In this document: positions 8,156-14,616 of the stretch, piece after piece
Layout of the letters: every line of letters starts with the position of its first letter
Numbering within the stretch: the first letter of the stretch is position 1
From: Anaerolineales bacterium
GTDB lineage: Bacteria; Chloroflexota; Anaerolineae; Anaerolineales; Anaerolineaceae
Reading direction: 5' to 3'
NCBI GenBank assembly: GCA_020060485.1
Contig: JAGVAB010000134.1
Location: 1-18,626 of the forward strand
DNA length: 18,626 bases
Position numbers and translations under genes: made by a program
Notes under the pieces: generated by a model
The model's input: the letters and a program-made list of their open reading frames with translations, nothing else
Told to the model about the DNA's origin: nothing
Databases searched by the model: none

Positions 8156-8227
8156 CAAAACGTGCGCCCTGGCTTCGATTCGCGGCAATCCACGCCCGCC
8201 CACACGCAGGTAACGCAAACGTTGGGC
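8150..8227 (+). repeat. attC-like site E (short, well preserved)
   Basis: Left box GGCTAAC (8150-8156) contains the stop codon of the SMI1/KNR4 gene. The right side is CGCAGGTAACGCAAAC followed by a perfect GTTGGGC (8221-8227). At 78 bp it lacks most of the long central loop of sites A, B and G and is close to a classical 59-base element in size. Confidence 0.75.
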
Positions 8228-8335
8228 AACCAGGAACAATAGCATCCTCGAATTGCCAGTTTCGTTGTATCGTTAAGTGGAAGAGGAAACACCGTCTTAG
8301 TTTTTGATGACCTGGTTTTTTTTACTGGAGGAAAA

Positions 8336-8758
8336 ATGTCTGAGCTGAAAACAAAAGTCAACAATGCGAGCGTGGAAGACTTTCTCAATTCAATTGAAAA
8401 TGAGCAGATTCGAAAAGATTGTTTTGAGATTTCCAGAATGATGGAGAGTATTACAAAAGCCGAGCCGAAAATGTGGGGCACGAGTATTGTCGGGTTTGGT
8501 AGTTATCACTACATTGGCAAAAGCGGACGTGAAGGTGATTGGATGTTAACTGGCTTCTCACCGCGCAAGCAGAATATAACTTTATACCTGATGAGTGGGT
8601 TTGACTCGGAAGAAAAGTTACTCGAAAAACTTGGAAAACATAAAACCAGCGTGGGCTGTTTATATTTCAAGAAGTTAGCTGACGTTGACAAGAAAGTTTT
8701 GAAAGAACTGGTAACTGCATCTGTGAAAAAGATGAAGAGTCAGGATACTAAAAAGTAG
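8336..8758 (+). CDS. DUF1801 (YdhG-like) domain protein
   Basis: A 140-residue soluble protein of the DUF1801 family. Known structures have a compact alpha/beta fold, and no enzymatic function is established. Family features are the N-terminal SVEDFLNSIENEQIRKDCFE, then the hallmark PKMWGTSIVGFGSYHY (about 44-60), GDWMLTGFSPRKQNITLYLM, and the late GCLYFKKLADVDKKVLKELV. The C-terminus is lysine-rich. GGAGG sits at good spacing before the ATG at 8336. It is the single gene between sites E and F. DUF1801 genes are common in bacterial chromosomes, and its presence as a cassette suggests an accessory role that I cannot name. Confidence 0.88.
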   Translation: MSELKTKVNNASVEDFLNSIENEQIRKDCFEISRMMESITKAEPKMWGTSIVGFGSYHYIGKSGREGDWMLTGFSPRKQNITLYLMSGFDSEEKLLEKLGKHKTSVGCLYFKKLADVDKKVLKELVTASVKKMKSQDTKK

Positions 8759-8760
8759 CG

Positions 8761-8935
8761 ACCTTTTTAGCGTGACCGATGTTGTCAAAAATTAAGTTGT
8801 GTGTAAAACTTAATCAGGTTAGTGTTACTGTCATTTCTTGGCAATCGAGTCTGGCATACTGTGAGGTTGCCCCACCCGTCTTCGCTTCGCGGCAGTCAAC
8901 GCTCGCCCACTTGCGGGTGACGCAAACCGTTGGGT
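8761..8935 (+). repeat. attC-like site F (left end degenerate)
   Basis: The right side is strong: CGGGTGACGCAAACC followed by a perfect GTTGGGT (8929-8935), with CGCTTCGCGGCAGTC (8883-8897) as in site A. The left end is weak: TTTTTAGCGTGACCG (8764-8778) aligns with the ACAGCGTGCACCTGACG of other copies. An internal perfect hairpin ATTAAGTT/AACTTAAT (8791-8814) lies in the presumed loop. It starts 2 nt after the DUF1801 stop codon. Confidence 0.55.
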
Positions 8936-9001
8936 GGCTGGAGAATCTCATAGCTAAATAGGTGAACGTAGTAAAGAATAGAAGAGAAGGACGATTTGCT
9001 C

Positions 9002-9463
9002 ATGACCGCATTGCCGAATACCATGGATAAAATACTATTGTTCGCTGGCTTTCTACTCATCATTCTTGGTGGGATCGCCATGTATACACCTTGGATTCAA
9101 TTAAGGAACAGCCAGAGATTAACAGGGAAAGAGTTAAGCAAACAATACCCTGAACATAAATGGATGAGATGGGGTTTCGTTTCCCTTTATCTGAGTTGGA
9201 TCGTGATTGTTTACTTCATCTTTGTCAAAGTGCTGTCGTCGATCAATACCATCTCTTTCCTGGCGGTTTTTTTTGCAAGCATCGGCTTATTTATTGGTTT
9301 GTTTGCTATTATCACAGGAGTGTCTATTCTGCCAATGCGTGCTCCCCGGATTATTTTTGTTGTTGGGGAGGATGCAGAAAGAGCCGGTCGATTTCAAGTT
9401 GCGTGGAGTGCCAGTGTGCTGATGATTGCAATTGCGATAGAAGTTCTTTGTAGGTTAACATGA
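9002..9463 (+). CDS. Four-helix membrane protein, unknown function
   Basis: A 153-residue protein with four predicted membrane helices (about 10-30, 55-77, 82-110 and 128-148). The first loop is polar (RNSQRLTGKELSKQYPEHKW) and a second charged loop is VVGEDAERAGR. I cannot place it in a named family and see no catalytic residues. The ATG at 9002 is chosen because AAGGA lies 10 nt upstream. A TTG at 8996 and an ATG at 9023 are possible alternatives. It starts about 65 nt after site F and ends 38 nt before site G, so it is a single-gene cassette. Small membrane proteins without known function are common cargo of chromosomal cassette arrays. Confidence 0.72.
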   Translation: MTALPNTMDKILLFAGFLLIILGGIAMYTPWIQLRNSQRLTGKELSKQYPEHKWMRWGFVSLYLSWIVIVYFIFVKVLSSINTISFLAVFFASIGLFIGLFAIITGVSILPMRAPRIIFVVGEDAERAGRFQVAWSASVLMIAIAIEVLCRLT

Positions 9464-9501
9464 TTACGTTTTTTCAGATGGTCAACTCTTCAAGCAACGC
9501 T

Positions 9502-9648
9502 ACCCAACACAGGGTGCACCCGACGGGTGGGGACTGCCCGAAGGGCGTGCGCCATTTTCGAGTATTTCGCAAAGCGTGGCTTCGAGTTTTTTCTGCTCTC
9601 AAGCAGAGTCCACGCCCGCCCACACGCCGGTAACGCAAGCCGTTGGGC
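9502..9648 (+). repeat. attC-like site G (best long copy)
   Basis: Perfect RYYYAAC left box ACCCAAC (9502-9508) and perfect GTTRRRY right box GTTGGGC (9642-9648). These are complementary except for the outermost base. The inner boxes GGTGCACCCGACG (9512-9524) and CCGGTAACGCAAGC pair imperfectly, as in real attC sites. The centre carries GGGACTGC opposite GCAGAGTCC. This copy defines the consensus used for the others. Confidence 0.8.
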
Positions 9649-9697
9649 GGTTATCTCGCAAAACATAAGTGGAATTGAAATTCACAGGATAATTTGA

Positions 9698-10210
9698 ATG
9701 TCAAAGAAAAAGTCTGAATCCGTTCCAGGTTCTATAGAACCGTTTTATTCAGTTATTGTCAAGCTGACAGATACTGTGTGTGAGCAACATTTGAATAGTG
9801 AATATGCAGAACTTTCTCGTAGATTGGCGGCAACCCTTGCAAGAAAGCGTCCTTCTCCCATCATCCGTGGAAAACCGGAAATATGGGCTTGTGCAATCGT
9901 TTACGCGCTCGGTACGGTCAATTTTCTTTTTGATAAATCACAAACTCCTCATATGCGAGCAGATGAATTGTGCGCTGCTTTTGGGGTCAGTCAAAACAGC
10001 GGTTCCAGCAAAGCCAAACTGATTCGGGACATGTTAAAAATGTATCAACTTGATCCCAATTGGTGCTTGCCCAGCCGGGTAGACGATAATCCTATGGTTT
10101 GGATTTTGCAAGTCAATGGCTTAATGGTAGATATTCGCTACATGCCTCGTGAAGTTCAAGTCATTGCATACGAAAAAGGATTGATCCCGTACATCCCAGC
10201 AGACCAATAA
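9698..10210 (+). CDS. DUF6398 domain protein
   Basis: A 170-residue soluble protein that I place in DUF6398, a family without known function. Family-like features are an N-terminal helical part ending CEQHLNSEYAELSRRLAATL, then ARKRPSPIIRGKPEIWACAIVYALGTVNFLFDKSQTPH (about 48-85), a helix-turn-helix-like stretch MRADELCAAFGVSQNSGSSKAKLIRDML, and NPMVWILQVNGLMVDIR. The HTH-like part suggests, but does not prove, nucleic acid binding. AGGA precedes the ATG at 9698. It is the last cassette, starting 50 nt after site G. About 100 bp of featureless sequence separates its stop codon from the truncated site H. Confidence 0.8.
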   Translation: MSKKKSESVPGSIEPFYSVIVKLTDTVCEQHLNSEYAELSRRLAATLARKRPSPIIRGKPEIWACAIVYALGTVNFLFDKSQTPHMRADELCAAFGVSQNSGSSKAKLIRDMLKMYQLDPNWCLPSRVDDNPMVWILQVNGLMVDIRYMPREVQVIAYEKGLIPYIPADQ

Positions 10211-10308
10211 AATTCGGGAGTTGGGACGGAAAGTTCGTGCAATCATTTTGTCAACTTCTACCCGAGCAAAGTCTCATACAGCCAATGAGTCTTGTGCATT
10301 AGCACGAA

Positions 10309-10374
10309 ACCTGACAAAAATGTGCACCTGACGTGTGGGACTGCGCTTCGTGCATGCGGTATTTTCGGGCTTAA
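10309..10374 (+). repeat. Truncated attC-like site H (left half only)
   Basis: ACCTGAC (10309-10315, one mismatch from RYYYAAC) is followed by TGTGCACCTGACGTG, GGGACTGCGCTTCG and GCGGTATTTTCGGGC, matching the left half of sites A and G. It then stops abruptly. There is no GGTAACGCAA and no GTTRRRY; a terminator-like hairpin of the flanking chromosome begins at 10382. It marks the right edge of the array. Confidence 0.7.
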
Positions 10375-10381
10375 TCTACGC

Positions 10382-10417
10382 AACCTCCCCCAAATTCAAC
10401 CGAACTTGGGGGAGGTT
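10382..10417 (-). terminator. Hairpin downstream of the aldo/keto reductase
   Basis: AACCTCCCCCAAATTC (10382-10397) pairs with GAACTTGGGGGAGGTT (10402-10417), 15 of 16 positions, around a 4-nt loop. It lies 36 nt past the reductase stop codon. No clear T-run follows in either direction, so termination efficiency is uncertain. It could serve both sides. Confidence 0.6.
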
Positions 10418-10453
10418 ATATTAACAATCTTCGTTGAGAGATTTAAGTTTTTA

Positions 10454-11413
10454 CTACTCCGGGAAATTCTCCAAAATCTGCTCGATCTCTTCCATGACCG
10501 TATCGTCCATTTTTTCCAGGGCTTCCGGTGCGCCCAGGTTTTCGTCCAGTTGTTCCATGCGGGTCGCGCCGGTGATCACGCTGGAGATCTCCTTGCGGCG
10601 CAGCAGCCAGGCGATGGCCAGTTGGGCAGTCGTAATTTGCAGGCTCTGCGCCAGGCTGGTGAGCTGGCGCACAGCGGCCATTCGCTTCTGGCTCAACTGG
10701 TCAACCAACCAGGCCATATCTTCCCGGCTGGCGCGGCTGCCTTCGGGAATGCTTTCGTTATATTTGCCAGTCAAAATGCCGGATGCCAGCGGGCTCCAGG
10801 TGGTCAGGCCCAGGGTGTATTCGCGGGTCAGGGGTTCCAACTCCACCTCCACCCGTTTGCGGCGGAACATGTTGTACTGCGGCTGCTCCACCACTGGCGG
10901 GATGAGGTTCAACTGGTTGGCCACCCCGATCGCCTGGGCGATGTGGGCGGCTTCCCATTCGGACGTGCCCCAGTAAAGCACCTTGCCCTGCTGGATCAGC
11001 AGGTTCATCGTCCAGACCACCTCCTGAATGGGGGTGTCCGGGTCGTAGCGGTGACAGTAATACAGATCCACATAATCCGTGCCCAAACGGCGCAGTGAGG
11101 CATGGATCGATTCGATGATATGCTTGCGGGATAGGCCGCGCCCGTTGGGGCCGGGCATGGTTGGCCAAAAGACCTTGGAAGAAATGACCAGCGTTTCCCG
11201 CGGCAGGTTGCGAATGGCTTCGCCCATCACAATTTCGGCCTGGCCGGCGGCATACACATCCGCGTTATCAAAGAAATTGATCCCCTGATCGTAAGCGGCG
11301 TGCACCAGGTCAATGGCGGTAGCGCGCTCGATCTGGTCACCAAAGGTGATCCAGGCCCCCAGGGAGATCTCGCTGACTTTCAATCCAGTGCGGCCCATTC
11401 TTCGGTAGTGCAT
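10454..11413 (-). CDS. Aldo/keto reductase (AKR6/Kv-beta-like)
   Basis: A 319-residue NADPH-dependent oxidoreductase with a TIM-barrel fold, acting on aldehydes or ketones in the cytosol. The catalytic tetrad is visible: D49 and Y54 in FDNADVY, K80 in VISSKVFW and H121 in YYCHRYD. The pattern GLSRKHIIESIHASLRRLGTDYVDLYYCHRYDP and the late TTWSPLASGILTGKYN place it with the YghZ/Kv-beta-like branch. The real start is the ATG at 11413, with AAAGGAG just upstream. A TTG at 11431 would put that ribosome binding site inside the gene. The physiological substrate is unknown. It stands alone and converges on the right end of the cassette array. Confidence 0.9.
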   Translation of the reverse strand: MHYRRMGRTGLKVSEISLGAWITFGDQIERATAIDLVHAAYDQGINFFDNADVYAAGQAEIVMGEAIRNLPRETLVISSKVFWPTMPGPNGRGLSRKHIIESIHASLRRLGTDYVDLYYCHRYDPDTPIQEVVWTMNLLIQQGKVLYWGTSEWEAAHIAQAIGVANQLNLIPPVVEQPQYNMFRRKRVEVELEPLTREYTLGLTTWSPLASGILTGKYNESIPEGSRASREDMAWLVDQLSQKRMAAVRQLTSLAQSLQITTAQLAIAWLLRRKEISSVITGATRMEQLDENLGAPEALEKMDDTVMEEIEQILENFPE

Positions 11414-11604
11414 GAGCTTCTCCTTTCTCAAGACAGAGTCTTGCTGTGTTCATCAGGTATATCTTCATGGTAAAGAATTTTCGGCTTTTGTGCAAGCTTT
11501 CCGGGCAAATTGCCCGCGGCAATTCCCGCAACACCTTCCAGAAATCCAGGATTCAGGGCTTTGAAAACAACCTGCGTTTCACGGTTGATTTCAGAGGCTC
11601 AAAG

Positions 11605-11634
11605 TTGTTCCTCTACGGGCTGCTTTGATATAAT
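11605..11634 (+). promoter_or_regulatory. Promoter predicting a leaderless transcript
   Basis: TTGTTC (11605-11610), an 18-bp spacer and a perfect TATAAT (11629-11634). The ATG at 11641 begins 6 nt after the -10 box, so the expected transcription start is the A of the ATG itself. No ribosome binding site is present or possible. Confidence 0.7.
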
Positions 11635-11640
11635 GTAGCC

Positions 11641-12396
11641 ATGGACATTGAACCCGTATTGCATGAACTGGAAACCCTCGGCGGGCAATTTGCGTTCTAC
11701 TACAAGCCGCGCCAGGGCAGCCCGCTGCTGCGGGCCAACGCAGAGCGTTTTTCCTCTGCGTCTGTCATCAAAGTGCCGATATTGCTGGCCTGGGTTTTCC
11801 TGGAACGCAGCGGCGAGGTGAACAAGGAAGAATTGTGCAACCTGGATAGCGAGCCGGAAGTGCATGGCGCTGGCTTTTCATGGATGCTTCATCAGCGTCA
11901 GATGCCCTGGCATGATGTGCTGTTGATGATGATCTCCCTCTCTGATAATCTGTGCACCAATCTGGTGCTGGAGCACGTCGGCCTGGAACGAATGCAGCAC
12001 ACCTTTCAGCACAGCCTCGGTTTGCAAGGCACTGCCGTGGAAAGAAAGCTGATGGATTTTGCCGCCCGCGCCCAGGGCAAGGATAACTGGATCAGCGCCG
12101 GGGATTGCATCCGCTTTTATGACCTGATCCGCCAGCTCACCCCCGCCGAGCGCGCCTGGGTGGAACCGCTGCTGGTCGTGAACCAGGATCAAAGCAAACT
12201 GATGCGCGACCTGCCCTTTGACTCAATCGACTTTTACCACAAATCCGGTTTCATTCCGGGCGTGGTGCATGACTGGGGCTACAGCGAACATTGTGACATC
12301 TTCCTGCTCACCCAGGGCTATGAGGAAGAATCCCGCCTGTTGCCCATCTTCGGCCAGCTTGGCCGGCTGATGCTGCTCGGCGAAAGTGTGTCTTAA
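11641..12396 (+). CDS. Class A beta-lactamase-like serine hydrolase
   Basis: A 251-residue protein of the beta-lactamase2/penicillin-recognising superfamily. Three of the four active-site motifs are clear: SVIK (S41-K44), SDN (S101-N103) and KSG (K201-G203). The segment RKLMDFAARAQGKDNWISAGD is typical of class A folds, but I see no ExxLN Omega-loop motif with the deacylating Glu. It may therefore be a peptidase or esterase rather than a true beta-lactamase. No signal peptide is present, so a cytosolic location is predicted, unusual for this superfamily. The start is fixed by the promoter: the ATG lies at the predicted transcription start. It is a single gene, convergent with the cell-wall operon at 12544-18478. 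Confidence 0.82.
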   Translation: MDIEPVLHELETLGGQFAFYYKPRQGSPLLRANAERFSSASVIKVPILLAWVFLERSGEVNKEELCNLDSEPEVHGAGFSWMLHQRQMPWHDVLLMMISLSDNLCTNLVLEHVGLERMQHTFQHSLGLQGTAVERKLMDFAARAQGKDNWISAGDCIRFYDLIRQLTPAERAWVEPLLVVNQDQSKLMRDLPFDSIDFYHKSGFIPGVVHDWGYSEHCDIFLLTQGYEEESRLLPIFGQLGRLMLLGESVS

Positions 12397-12421
12397 GGAA
12401 TTTTAAGATATTAACCGTTTG

Positions 12422-12467
12422 TAAAAAAATCAAACTGCACACCGAGCTTGTCGAGGTGTGCGGTTTG
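12422..12467 (-). terminator. Rho-independent terminator of the minus-strand operon
   Basis: CAAACTGCACACC (12431-12443) pairs with GGTGTGCGGTTTG (12455-12467), with one wobble, around an 11-nt loop. On the minus strand the stem is followed directly by seven T residues (plus-strand A-run 12423-12429), the canonical layout. The loop carries the GAGCTTGTCGA core common in dispersed palindromes. Confidence 0.8.
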
Positions 12468-12469
12468 AA

Positions 12470-12512
12470 AGACCAGCCTCCCGCAGGTTTTGATCATGCG
12501 GGAGGCTGGTCT
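12470..12512. terminator. Perfect 16-bp hairpin between convergent genes
   Basis: AGACCAGCCTCCCGCA (12470-12485) is exactly mirrored at 12497-12512 around an 11-nt loop. It stands in the gap between the convergent serine hydrolase and NlpC/P60 genes. With the neighbouring hairpin it probably blocks read-through in both directions. Only weak T-runs flank it. Confidence 0.65.
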
Positions 12513-12543
12513 TAGAGAGAATGCTTTCTGGCTGCCGCGGACT

Positions 12544-13566
12544 TCAGCGCGTCAGATAGGTGCAGGCGCACATGAAACCGTCCCCCAAGTGCGGGATGGC
12601 CTGCACGTCATCATAGTACACGCCGTTGCGGCTGCGCGAAGAATGAATGATCTTCCAGCCGCCCACGCTGATCCCCACATGGGTGATCGAGCGTTCGGCC
12701 AGCGGCAGGTCTTCATCCCCAAAGAAAAGCAGATCGCCAGGCTCGAATGGCGCTTCAATCGGGTCGCCGTCATCGAACTGCATGCACGCGTCCCGGCGGA
12801 TGGTGATCCCCACCCAGCGGTGCAGCAGTTGCGCCAGGCCGGAACAGTCAATGCCGTTGGCCGAACAGCCGCCCCATTGATAGGGTACGCCGATCATCGG
12901 CACGACATCTTTCAGTATGGCGGCACGGCGATCTTCAACGGTGGGAGGCATGGTTGAAAATGCCCGCAGCCCGTCCAGCGGCACCCAGCCCGGTTTATAG
13001 GCATCCACTTGCGCCCACTCCCCCGAAACCTCAGTCACTGCCAGGCTGGTACCGCCCAGCAGACGGCCCAGCGGCTGGGCGTCTGCCTGCGGCTTGTCCC
13101 GCAGTTGCACTACCGGCGTCATGGCAATGTGGGTGGGCGGCAGGGCTGCTTCCGGGCGCATATAAGGCCGGTACACCCAGCCCAAATAACCGTCCTGCTG
13201 GCGCACAAAGGCCCATCGATCCTTTTCTTCCAGAACTTCCAGCCGCCAGCCCCACATCTGCTCGCTGAGATATTCTGCCAGAAAGGAAGGTTCGGCAAAG
13301 AAGCCGGTCAGGTTGGTGTTGACCGTCAGCACTTCCGCATCTGGCCGGCGCAGCACGCGCACCGCCTCATCCTGCACGCTCAGGCCGGGGTGCGCCGCCC
13401 CAAGCGCCGCTCGCAGCGCCGCCAGGGTGTCACCATCCAGAACCCGCCCCTGCAGGACAAGGGTATCGCCCTGCAATTCCTGTATCCCGACTTCCATCAA
13501 TTGTTCACGCGTATCACTGAATTGTGCGGCGATCTGTTGCAGGGTCGCCTGAATCGCTTCAATCAT
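12544..13566 (-). CDS. ykfC-like: NlpC/P60 endopeptidase, YkfC-like
   Basis: A 340-residue peptidase probably cleaving gamma-D-Glu-diamino-acid bonds in murein peptides. An N-terminal domain (about 1-75) is partly BON-like. Two SH3b-type domains follow (about 82-137 and 148-200), then the NlpC/P60 domain (about 210-340). The catalytic triad candidates are C241 (GIDCSG), H296 (ITHVGIS) and H308 (WKIIHSS). There is no signal peptide, which points to cytosolic recycling of imported peptides rather than wall remodelling, as proposed for YkfC of Bacillus. The preceding gene encodes an L-Ala-D/L-Glu epimerase, the same partnership as ykfB-ykfC. GGGAGG stands before the ATG at 13566, 30 nt after the epimerase stop. 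It is the last gene of the operon. Confidence 0.88.
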   Translation of the reverse strand: MIEAIQATLQQIAAQFSDTREQLMEVGIQELQGDTLVLQGRVLDGDTLAALRAALGAAHPGLSVQDEAVRVLRRPDAEVLTVNTNLTGFFAEPSFLAEYLSEQMWGWRLEVLEEKDRWAFVRQQDGYLGWVYRPYMRPEAALPPTHIAMTPVVQLRDKPQADAQPLGRLLGGTSLAVTEVSGEWAQVDAYKPGWVPLDGLRAFSTMPPTVEDRRAAILKDVVPMIGVPYQWGGCSANGIDCSGLAQLLHRWVGITIRRDACMQFDDGDPIEAPFEPGDLLFFGDEDLPLAERSITHVGISVGGWKIIHSSRSRNGVYYDDVQAIPHLGDGFMCACTYLTR

Positions 13567-13596
13567 GCCATCCTCCCACTTAACTCTTTTTTTGAT

Positions 13597-14616
13597 CTAT
13601 GCCCGCAAACGGGCGCCGATGCCTGCTCCATCCGGCATGTGCAGCACGGCATGCTGGTCATAGCGGATGCCTTCAAACGGGTCGTTGGAGATCAGCAGCG
13701 GCCCATCCAGGTCAACCCATTCAGCCAAGCCGGTCAAATGTCCCATGGCGGTGGTGCCCAGTGAGGTTTCCACCATTTGTCCCAGCATGATGCGCATACC
13801 CAATTCGTTGGCGCGTTTCAAGAGCTTTAAACCATTGGTCAGGCCGCCAACCTTCATCAGCTTGAGATTGATGCCTTTCACCCCGGCAGCGCCGAGGCGT
13901 TCAATATCTTCCATGGTCTGCACTGATTCGTCGGCCACGATCGGCAGATCGGTGTGGCGCTGGATCTCGCCCATGGCTTCGATCTCATGCCGGGCTGTGG
14001 GCTGCTCGATCATCTCCAGGTCATATTGTGCCAGGGCTTCCACATGGCGCAGGGATTCTGCCAGAGTCCAGCCGGCGTTGGCATCCACGCGCAGCAGGGC
14101 ATCCGGCCGGGCCTGGCGGATGGCCGCCAGCCGGGCTTCATCATCGTCACTGCCCAGCTTGACCTTGATGATCGGGTATTGGGCGATTTTCAGGGCTATC
14201 TCGGCCATGGCTTCAGGCGTGTCAATGGCAATGGTGAAGGAAGTGGCGATCGGCTCCGGTTTGGGCAGGCCCAGCAAGGCATACAGCGGCAGGCCTTGCT
14301 GGCGGGCGATGCGGTCATAGAGCGCCAATTCCAGGGCGCAGCGCGCCGGGGCCGGACCATCTGTGCCCACCCAGGCCGGGATCTCTGCCGGATCATCCGG
14401 GAAGGGCTGCGTGGATTGCGCCTTGTGCGCCCAATAGGCGGTCATATCCTCATCCTTGACCCCGTAATAAGGCGGAATGGTGCCCTCGCCCCAGCCTGCA
14501 TCCTCTGCCAGGCGCAGCCAGTAAGCCTGGCGCGTCTCGCTGACCCCATAAGAGAGACGAAACGGGTTACGTAATTGCAATGTGAATTTTTGCCAGGTCA
14601 GCCTTTCATCCGTCAT
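13597..14616 (-). CDS. ykfB-like: L-Ala-D/L-Glu (dipeptide) epimerase, YkfB-like
   Basis: A 339-residue enolase-superfamily enzyme that interconverts L-Ala-D-Glu and L-Ala-L-Glu during murein-peptide salvage. The N-terminal capping domain (about 1-118) is followed by the barrel. The K-x-K pair is K151/K153 (IIKVKLG), metal ligands are D178 (RVDANAG), E204 (IEQP) and D229 (VADES), and the opposite Lys is K252 (NLKLMK). SFTIAID and DLDGPLLI are typical of dipeptide epimerases. The ATG at 14616 has GGAG 6 nt upstream and overlaps the end of rsgA by 11 nt, so translation is probably coupled. The exact dipeptide preference is unproven. The YkfC-like gene downstream supports the role. Confidence 0.9.
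   Translation of the reverse strand: MTDERLTWQKFTLQLRNPFRLSYGVSETRQAYWLRLAEDAGWGEGTIPPYYGVKDEDMTAYWAHKAQSTQPFPDDPAEIPAWVGTDGPAPARCALELALYDRIARQQGLPLYALLGLPKPEPIATSFTIAIDTPEAMAEIALKIAQYPIIKVKLGSDDDEARLAAIRQARPDALLRVDANAGWTLAESLRHVEALAQYDLEMIEQPTARHEIEAMGEIQRHTDLPIVADESVQTMEDIERLGAAGVKGINLKLMKVGGLTNGLKLLKRANELGMRIMLGQMVETSLGTTAMGHLTGLAEWVDLDGPLLISNDPFEGIRYDQHAVLHMPDGAGIGARLRA

Larger units (their letters stand above)
2632..10374 (+). mobile_element. Integron-type gene cassette array without integrase (CALIN-like)
   Basis: Ten consecutive plus-strand genes are separated by seven related imperfect inverted repeats (at 3316, 4113, 4944, 8150, 8761, 9502 and 10309). The repeats begin with an RYYYAAC-like box and, where complete, end with a GTTRRRY-like box preceded by a GGTAACGCAA or similar inner box. 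That is the R''-L''-loop-L'-R' layout of attC sites. Each cassette start codon lies 20-115 nt after the preceding right-end box. Products are mostly unknown, toxin-antitoxin or immunity-like small proteins, as in chromosomal integrons. Several genes are visibly more A/T-rich than the flanking chromosome. The left edge (a GTTGGCC at 2632-2638) is tentative. The right edge is a truncated site. No integrase or transposase gene lies inside, so the array is mobile only if an integrase acts in trans. Confidence 0.75.

Noticed and set aside
3316..10374. CRISPR array
   Set aside because: The repeats are long, imperfectly palindromic, hundreds to thousands of bases apart and separated by genes. There are no short regular spacers and no cas genes.
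10292..11098. 268-residue open frame on the plus strand across site H and the reductase
   Set aside because: It runs from a truncated repeat into the antisense of an aldo/keto reductase with a complete catalytic tetrad.
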